Below, piece after piece: positions 54,901 to 64,000 of a stretch of DNA of 64,000 bases. Each line of letters starts with the position of its first letter. Positions within the stretch are counted from its first letter, which is position 1. The DNA is from Formicarius rufipectus. Taxonomy: Eukaryota; Chordata; Aves; Passeriformes; Formicariidae. The stretch lies in the NCBI GenBank assembly GCA_013399695.1, contig VXAU01000760.1:3651610-3715609 (forward strand), given 5' to 3'. The position numbers were made by a program, and so were the translations under genes. The notes below the pieces were generated by a model, which was given only the letters and a program-made list of their open reading frames with translations, was not told where the DNA came from and did no database searches.

Positions 54901-57900
54901 TACAAGAACACTGTTGGGGCAGAACCACCACCTCTTCCTTCTTCCACTGTCAGTACTGGTGGCAACACAGTCTGTCTCCTTATCAAAGCTATCCACCCTT
55001 CAGGCTTCTTTGTTCTTCTCACCTGCCTCCCAACACAGGATCAGGGCTTAACATTTAGCTTGAAAAAAGCTGAAGCCTGAGACTCAACAAATTCTTGTGG
55101 AGTTTGTTCCTGTAGGAAGTTGTTTGATGTGGCTCTGTCGAGAGAGTGGACCCTCTGACTTTCTATTTAAGCCTCTCAGAGCCACTGGGGGAGGTTCTGT
55201 TGCCAAATGCATCCCTGAAAAGAGGGTCCCCGTAGGTCCATCTGCATTTGCATAAATAGTGGATTACTTTAGTTTTGTCCTCTCCTCTCTGCCTATTTTT
55301 AGAGGACTACTTTGTGTTAGCATCCATTGAAAAAATAGTGTCTTCTACGATGCTACCATTTCAAATCCCACAAATCTTTGAAAATAAAGTCATGAATCAC
55401 CATGCCTACTGCACTTGCAGAATATGTTGTTCAGTAACATTAAAAAGATTCTTCAAGTCAGTTAATCTGACATCTTAAATATATGCTCTCAAACCCCTAA
55501 ATGCCACTGCATAATTAGAAAGAAAGCCTTAAATGAACTTTGAGATTTCCTTTTTTTTCCACTTCTCGATTTGCACTCTCCTCATCTTGAATTTCTTCTT
55601 TTCCTTGAGCCTGAAATTATTCCTGTTGGTAAACAGGCAACCAGAAACTCTAATTATGCATCTTTACTGAAGCTGTAATCCTAGGCATTCTCTTGATTCT
55701 TTAAAAAAAATTTAAACTAATTTAAATCTCATTCAGCTAATTTGTCAAACTATTTTTGTTCACACAACCCCGAAGTTGATTTGGGATAACATTTTGCCTA
55801 ATTACATGTAGTTTTTGACAGATTTAGGTCTTTCCCCAGTTGAGGTCTGATTTATCTGAGTTCCAGAATCCAGGATGAAATAGTTAAAAAGAAAAAGAAA
55901 GAAAAGGGCAGGGCGCATGTTGTCTGGACATCTGCAGTGGATATTGCAGTTCCAAGGGCATGTGAACATATCCTTTATCTATACAAGGTGCTGAGTTCTG
56001 GAGAGGAAAACAGCTATAGCAAAACACTCAGCTGCAGGTAGGTGCAACTTAGGGAGTTATGAGTCCATGCTAAGGGCACAAAGCTAAGCAGAAGAACTTT
56101 CAGCCCTGGTTATGTTCTTGAAGTTCTCCCACTGTCACGAGACTTCTGTGTTTTTCTGTGTAACAAACAAGTGCTCATTTGACTTAACGGGAGCTCTGCT
56201 GCCACAGTAGAGTTGGAACAGAGGCAATTAGACAAGCTGCCTGGGGCAGACAGTTCCTGCACTCACTCAGGCCCACTCACAAATCTCTCAGCTATTTAAT
56301 GCTACAACTGTGCAGTCACACACACTAATGAAGAGAAAATGAGGATTATCTGAAGCAGGAGTGTGTGCACGTGGCTTTGTTGTTCATAGTTTCATAATGC
56401 CTAATGTGTCATCGTCATTCAGCTTCCCTCTGGTTTTATAGTGTGCTGCTTTAAAAAGCCTTCATGCAGAGTAGTGAGGCTTGTGACACCTTCATCATAA
56501 GGCATGTAAAGGAAAAGACACGTTCTTGTGGTTTCTGGGAGAGAAAGATCCCAACTGTTAACAAACTACTAGATGAATTTTGTGGGTTTCAGGCAATAGC
56601 ATTGCTATTGGATTAGTGTGCTATCTTGGGACGGAAGAAAGTAATCAGGTAATTTCCCAGTGTTTCCCTTCCTGAGCACAGAGATAAAAGCCTGCTTAGC
56701 AAGGATGTGTCATAAGGACTGATGTTTCCTTTTTGTTGAGATCTGCAATATTATAAGAAATAAGGAAGCAAAAAATTACCAGTTGTTGCTCTAATAGTTG
56801 CAGAGATTTGTTTTTAGATTACAATTTCCTTTCTCCCACTGACTAAGTTTTGGTGACTTATTTTCACTGTCATCAGTCTCATAACATCTTTCTGGAGTCA
56901 TCTGAGGTTATAACTAATATGCACAGTGCAAATTTTTAGTATATAGGAGACTGGGAATTGTGTAAGGGATGCAGCTGTCTCCTCCATGCACAGTAGAATT
57001 CGATCTTTTATATTTAAATGGTTAAAGAAGATCCTGAGCTGGAATATATCTTATATGAGGTGTTTAAAATAGCCTGATAGTGACTCAGAAAAATAAAAAA
57101 AGAGCTTCTGGAAGACAGAGCTAATTATCCATTAGCATTTGGATGCAGTGCTTGTCTCGCATTAATTTCCATGCTTGCCAAAATGATTCCGGCAGAGGAA
57201 CCAACTGTGAAATGTAGAAATTAAAATATTAGTTTGGAAGTACTAGATATGCCCTGTGTCTGCTTGCAAAAGGATTTACATGAATGGAAGTATGAGGCAG
57301 CAGTATTACACAGGTGGGAGAATTTCTGTACCCCTTTCCTCCTTCTCCCCTCCTGCTTTATATGCTGAGCATGGTGTCACATGCTATGGAACACCCCTTG
57401 TGTCAGCTGGGGTCTGCTGTCCCAGCTTCCTGTGCACCCTGGTGAATTCACTGGTAGGGGCACTACAAGGGAAAAGGCTTTAATGCTGTGCCAGCACTGC
57501 TCAGTAATAACGAGAGGACCTATGTAGTATCAACCCTATGTTCAGTAAAATCCAAAACACAGCCCCATACGTGCCACTGTGAAGAAAATTACCTCTAGCC
57601 CAGCACATAGTGATCACCTGAGGGTATGGAGCAGCTCAGGCACACCTTCTGCACTATAATCTAAGTAACTCAAAAGGTTTCATGACAGATATCACAGCTC
57701 TCAAAAGGGAGATCAGGCTACTGCAAGCCAACAAAAAATCTATTCTTGTCAAAGTAGGACCAGTGCCACTCTACTGACAGTTTCTCTGACCAAAATTACA
57801 ACAGGATGTAAGGCAGGTTTGGGGAAACATCAACTTGAAATAAAGTCCAAGTCTTCCTTTTACTGTACAGTCCTTTGCATGATTAGAGAGTGATAATTTC

Positions 57901-60900
57901 TCACTCTAGCTGTCAATGGACAAAGTAACTTTCCCATTCTATTTTATTGGGACTGGCCATAAAACACATTACTCCTTTCAGATTCTATGTAAAAATCTCT
58001 CCCACGCGCTGAACAATTTATAATTAACATGAGATGGGGTTTCCAACCACTTTCTTTGTAGGCCCTAATGGAGGGCTTCCAAAAGCAGACAACTCAGTAA
58101 ATCTTCTGAGTTACTCAAGTTCACCTAAGTAAGGTCCTGATGTGACTTTCCTGTGTTCCCCAACCCAGTCACAATACTTTTTTAGGTATACCATGTATGT
58201 TGTCAGAAGGATGTGTTATACTGCTCTCCCTACAGCATTTTTAACAGTAATCTCTCTGAAATTTAGTCCAAATTACTCTTCAGAAGGTGCTTATCTCAAA
58301 TGACTGGGTGTATTTATGGGTCTTGATATTTTAGAGACTATCCCTATTTTAATGGCTGGACTGCATTAATTAATCTTTGCAAGTTATCTCTTAATAATCC
58401 ATTGCTTCAAAACCAGCTGTGAATATTTTCTTCCCATTAAAGCTTATTCCTTTGGGTTTGATGTAATTGATTGCCACTTAAGACTTAGAGAAAATATTTC
58501 AATAAATATTTATGCCACATGCACCATCTACTTTCTCCAGTGCCCTGGATACTTAGCATTTAACAAATTTCTATAAGCCTCAGGCTGCAATTCATTTTAG
58601 AGGGAGCCTGTAGTTATAACAGCAGCAAGCAGTCACAGATGTCCACTCTGGAGGTAGCACAAGAATTCCATTTCTTGATAAAGCAGGCCACAGAGGCACT
58701 GAGAATATGCCAGAGTGAAATGCTGAAGAGGATACAGCTGCAATGCCACGCTTGATCCTCCCACTGTTTATTTATAGCTTTGTCAGAGTAAGGCTAAGCA
58801 TCTCCTTCTCTTAAACACACACAGTAAACCACTGCAGTGAGACTGTCATGGAGGGACAGGAAAGAAGATGGCAGATCTAGACAGAAGATTAAAGAGTGTC
58901 TAAGTCTGAAGTGACAAGAAAGGGAAGAAAATCTATTATCAATCTCTCCCACTTTGAAATTCATGAGATAGCTTTTGTCTGCTGTATGATATACATGTGT
59001 GGTACTGAAAATGTGGGAATTATACCCTTTAAGGGCATATTTAAATTATGTCTGAACATTAGCTCATATAAGAAAATACATTTTCCAGAGCCAAGCATGT
59101 AGAAGAGCAAAAAGTGAAACATATTTTACATAAGATACAAGTAATGCTTTCAGGGGTCTTTTAAACCAGTGCTCAGTCTGCCTGCACTGGGCTCCATCAG
59201 ACAGAGAGCAATTGGTGAAGAGGAGGGTTTCTTATTTCTCTTTGCAAGTGAGAAAGGGGCTCTCTGGAAGGTACAGTTCCTTATCCCAGGAGCACGAACA
59301 CCCACACATGCCTGAGAAGGGACTACAACTCAAGTGCAGCTCTTGATTCCTGCACCTTGTCAGGATGTAATTAAGGTATCGTCAAGCTGAATAGGAAGAT
59401 GTGACTTAAAACTAAAAATATCTCTTGTAATTATGGTTTAGATCTGGAAAGCAACAGATAGATTTTGATTTCTGAAAGAGACAACGCTGTTCCTGAACAT
59501 GGCTGAGTAATTATTATAGAGTGAAAGGTAAAATAAACCCTTGTAATTCCCTGCATTCATGACATGGTGCTGACGGTGTGAGTGCAATCTCACGAGGGAG
59601 GGAAAATATCTTCATATGTAGGTCTGTCAGTTCTATGCAGAAAAACAGTTTATTAGGAAATGTCAAACTCCATCCAAGCATGATAACACAAAGCAACTGT
59701 TTCAGCTATTCAGGAACACACACATGGTTTTGTTTAAAGGAAAGTCAACAAAGATCATCTGTGGGATTCAAGATCGCACTTTCACACTTGGCTGTGTAAG
59801 GAGCCTTGTTGACTACTGCCATTCCCGGGAAGAAACATCCTTTCTGAACTCCTACAAGACTAAATCTTTATCCTTCAGTGAGGCCATGCTCTCTCATTCT
59901 TTGGACAGTCTGGAGAACATACTGGATATAGGGGCAATGACTAAGGGATACCAAATGTTCTGGTGCCTAGATATCAACACCCTGACCCATTGTCTGCACT
60001 AACAGCAAGTTACCTGGAAGTTATTCTAGTAGCAAAGACTCACATAAAATACAAATATGTGTATTTGTACCTAAATATCTAGATTTATGTAGTGCCAAAT
60101 CTTTTTAAAAAGAGTTGGATGAAGAAATGAATGAAAACCACTCATATTCTACTTTAATTCAAGTGAAAGCTGCTCTCCTTTTTATCCTCAAAATACACCT
60201 TGCCAAGGATTTTTCCTCTCTGCATATGTTATCATTCAGTTTGAATTAATTTGTGGGAGCTGTTTCCTGGATGTTTTTGTTCCATCCCTTGAGTGAGCAC
60301 TGGCATTTATCTGACAATATGGTGAAATGATTCAAGGAAGAATTGGCCAGAAAAAATAATTCCTTAATTTCATTGTTACTTTTCCCCCTGAAGTGATTTA
60401 ATGCATATTTCTACAAATGCCATGGCAGTAGAAGAGATAAGGAGGGGCTGGAGGAGGAGGTGAGACCCTGGAAGCCCTGATTTAACCTGCTCAGATTAGT
60501 GCATTCTTAACCTCCTCCTAAACCTGTTTACAAGCTTGATAGCTAAACTGCAATGAAAGCAATAATGTTTAAGGACCTGCTTAGGACAGTAAAAGTAAAG
60601 CCATGCAGTAGGAAGGTAAGCAGCCAGTTCTGAAAATCCAGCTGCTATGATGGCAAAATGACTTAATTCAGTATCTCATTAAACAGATCGTAGACAACAT
60701 GATCCACAATCACATCACCTCTTTGCTTCGTTAACAATCAGTTTTATTTCTCACCAAGGCAAAAGTCTTGTCACCTCACTAATACAAGCATCACTTCCCT
60801 TCCTCGGGAAGCTAAACCTTGTCTCCTAGATTGGCTATGTTCTCCTGCACTCAGGTAACCAGACTGCAAACCTAAACTGCAATTCTTCCTTCTCCTGTGT

Positions 60901-63900
60901 TGCAGATGGATCAGGGCTTTTCCATGTGGCATAAGCCCACTCAGTGTCTGTTACTGTCTCTGCTGTCCCCATGTCCCCAGTCATGTTGTCCTCCACTCTC
61001 CTTTGTGCTACCACAAAACTCACCAGAGCACTTAGGGAAAAAGTGCAAATGGCCTGGGGTCACAGAAGAGCAGCCAACAATCAGATGAGAGGGTGTTTTA
61101 CCACGACTGAATTTGACCAAAGTTTGGGCTGTTGTTCTGCTCCTTTCCCTCTGCTCTGGCCATGTGTTTCTACTGCTCCCTTGGGCTGGATATGACTGAT
61201 ACATGTATGTCTGCACACACCCTCAGGACATGCCCTGGTGTATTCTGGTTTGAGCATCTGGGTAGTTTCAGAGTCAGATCACTTGTGAATGGAAAAGTTG
61301 CTGGACTATTTCAACAATGTTTCAAAACCTTTTACACTTCATTGCAACTGTTCTCCCATCCCTCTGCCTGCAAAGCAGGATTTTTCATCAGCTTTAAGGA
61401 GATATAAAATAATTTAAAAATGAGCTGTCACATCCTGATTCTTTAAAAAGTGCTATCTTGTTATGCTAGAGTAAGAAATAAGCACTGGTTTTTATTGCTT
61501 TGTTTTACTTGTAAAACAGATAGTTTCTGCATGCCTTATCTATCGCTGCCATTTCATGGTGTAAAGTTCATATTTCTGACAAGAAGTTTGCAGCATTTCT
61601 GTCAGTCTGGAAATCCATTGCTCCGCACACAAAGGCACACTGCGTGGGAAGGGAAGGGTCTGCTTTCCCAGAACAGTGGTTCTCTAGTGCAATTCCTCAC
61701 TGGGCTGTGGGCGTTGGGAATGCAGGTCTCCCAGCCTGTCCCCAGGTGGGACAAGATGATCATGCAAAGAGCAATGTTGTATTTTGTGGAGAGATTACTG
61801 GAGTCTGTGTGTCCATTTTGAGAGAAAATATTTGGGTTTTTTTAATGTAAATAGAATTTATAACGACTTATCTGTTGCTGGTCTGGTGTATGAAAGTCCT
61901 GAGAATTTCTGGAAAATTCACTGCTATAATTTAAGCTTCTTGGGGCAAATGAATGCCAAATGCCTTGCAGGACTATGCCACCATCTTTTTGTCTTGTAGC
62001 CTACTTTTTTTTTTTTCCCTAAAAAACTATTTTAATTAATTTCATTGTTCCTAAAAGACAATTAAGATACATCTTACACTGTGTGGCAATACCACCATAA
62101 TCACGGTGATGCTTAGCGCAATGGCACTGCAAAGGAAAATGTTAAATCTAAGGAACTGCTAAGATAAAGTCATAAATGGCATTTCTGTGGGCAAGATTAA
62201 GAGTTTGTACGGTAGGAGAGTCCAATGTTAGAACAAACTACAAATCATCTAATCAAGGAAGATTTTTAAACTTGTACTAACATTAGCCACCCACAAATAT
62301 TCAGCACTGGTGATTAAATAATCTAGATCTCTGGAAAGTTGGGACAAAGTATCTATCAGTTTTTTCTTTTCAAATAAGGTCTGTTTAAAAGCATGTCCAA
62401 AGCAGGAAACATTTGCTCTAGGTCCAGGGACAGATGATTGGCAATGTGGAGTAAACAAAGGTATATATTTTCTTGTGAAATTATATTTATTTTATGAGGT
62501 TTCTCCATGGGGAAATGTCAGATTACAGGTATTTTAATTGCACTTATAAATCACTATGTGGAGCTTATGAGTGATCATGTCTCACGAATCCATGTCTTTT
62601 ATTCTATTAGGGGGACTTTGATTAAGTTCTCAGTCAGTAGAAACAAGCAAAACAAGACTTTCATAATTAAACTATTACAATTTATACTACCTAATTATAC
62701 TAGCATGAAACTATGTATTCTAATCTGCAGTGGTAAACTGCTGCTAAACAGGACCATTGGTAATTGAGGTAAGTTTAATGAAATGTTTAGCAATTAGTCA
62801 AATACCCTCTGAAGAGGAAACAACCGCTTCTAGTATTGGTGTAGAATAAAAGGTTCTTTGAGGTAATTTAACCTTTTTGAGCAGACAGCCCAGTAAAATC
62901 AGACAGGATCACCTGAAATAAGGAGGGCAGCAATGCCAAAGCCTTGCTATATAATATGTAATATAGTCTTTCTATAACAAGCTGTCTTTTCTTGATAGCT
63001 CTATCATATCAGAGATAGATATAGTTTCCTGTAACACTCTATGAAAAAATTAAGAATAAAGTCAAAGCTCCACAGGTCAAAAAGCAAGTCATAATTAATT
63101 TTTATATTATTATTTATAATAATAATTTCCTCTGAGAAAATAAGTTAGTGAATTACTGTCTCCCTAGTTCTAGAGGTCTAGGAAATCCTTGTTTCACTCA
63201 ACATCATCCCAAATAGACACAGGAGTCTGTTCAGTTTCTTACCTTATGCCTTGAATGCTTGCAAATTGAGCACACTAGGATAATGTTGTGTACTTCCCTC
63301 ACTCTGTGGTGTGGAAGCTGACAGTACATGCTTAGCATGACAGTGAACTGAGCCCTATAACCTTTGACCATATTCCTCACTTTCAACTGCTGCAATTGCA
63401 GTGTTGTGCTACTCCTGCTGCTCTGAAGCAGCTGCATCACCCCCAGGCAGGACACAGAGCCTCCAGTCCTTGTCACCATAGCATGGAGGTTCAGTTTCTT
63501 GGCAGCAGGTGTCTGGGTTCATCAGGTTGAGCTGAAATGTCCCCGTCCTCAAGGGAATCCGAGCAGACTTCAGGAGAGCCCTCAGCTGGTCTTCAGGTTG
63601 TCTGCAGCACAAGTGGTGCTGGAAACTTTTTACCTGAGATAAGGATGATCTTTTCTAAAGCCCTTCTTTGCTCTCTGAGACCAGGGAGCAGCATTCAAAT
63701 AGGATTTTGAGTAAGGACCTGCTCTCCTGAGTCTTTCATCAAGTAAAAAGCTATGAAAAACATAGCAATGTATTTCCATCCGGTTTCATGCAGATACTTT
63801 GTAAAGCAACCTAAGTCCTATTCCTTCATGCACATTGTTAACCAAAAGCTGTTCTTGATTGCATTACTGCATCTCACCATAATGGGATTTAAATTTAACT

Positions 63901-64000
63901 TTAAATATAAAATAGTTCTGTTTGAATCCTTTAGTAGCTACTCATATAATATGGAAAGAATTTTCTCTATAATTTTGTCTCTATGCCTTCAAAAACATGG
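45954..64000 (-). other. SPHKAP intron 3 (partial)
   Basis: 18 kb of AT-rich sequence upstream of exon 4 on the gene strand. Human-like exon 3 (CQIGFVEDKSENCAS) and exon 2 (STDYWLQNQR) were looked for on the minus strand and not seen. No CR1 copy or RNA gene is clear. A homeobox-site-rich block at 57040-57210 might be a conserved non-coding element. An N lies at 52824. Confidence 0.6.

Noticed and set aside
63231..63612. Two overlapping minus-strand frames near the window end
   Set aside because: Considered as SPHKAP N-terminal exons. Neither resembles human exon 1-3 peptides and the two are in different frames.

Overview
The window is vertebrate nuclear DNA, almost certainly from a bird. 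Two large intron-rich genes face each other tail to tail, and the interspersed repeats are CR1 LINE 3' ends, the characteristic avian repeat, plus one old MIR relic. The species cannot be fixed from what I see. Three single N positions (859, 22792, 52824) all sit at homopolymer edges and look like small assembly breaks.

Left part, + strand (about 640-23260): DAW1 (dynein assembly factor with WD repeats 1, alias WDR69/ODA16). A CpG-rich promoter carries three tandem copies of an RFX X-box-like site, as expected for a motile-cilium gene. Twelve coding exons (782-19277) join in consistent splice phase to give 404 codons: an N-terminal helical region followed by a WD40 propeller. The short thirteenth exon that should finish the last propeller blade is not recognisable. 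A weak candidate lies at 23137-23261.

Middle and right part, - strand (25537-45953, continuing as an intron to the window end): SPHKAP (SPHK1 interactor, AKAP domain containing). Nine coding exons, numbered 4-12 by comparison with the recalled human gene, join in phase to give 1611 codons plus a stop. They include a 3736-nt giant exon with the PKA-anchoring helix and a nearly invariant C-terminal AKAP-110-type domain. Exons 1-3, about 80 residues including the start codon, were not found and probably lie beyond position 64000. The 3' UTR probably occupies about 23.5-25.5 kb and converges on the DAW1 3' end.

The order DAW1-SPHKAP in convergent orientation matches the syntenic block I recall from human 2q36 (CCL20-DAW1-SPHKAP-PID1). 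The genes are functionally unrelated: one serves axonemal dynein loading, the other PKA anchoring in neurons and heart. I found no undescribed gene system. The most notable points are the triplicated X-box unit at the DAW1 promoter, the missing DAW1 terminal exon, and a phospho-FFAT-like VAP-binding motif in SPHKAP exon 6. Human exon structures and sequences are recalled, not looked up.
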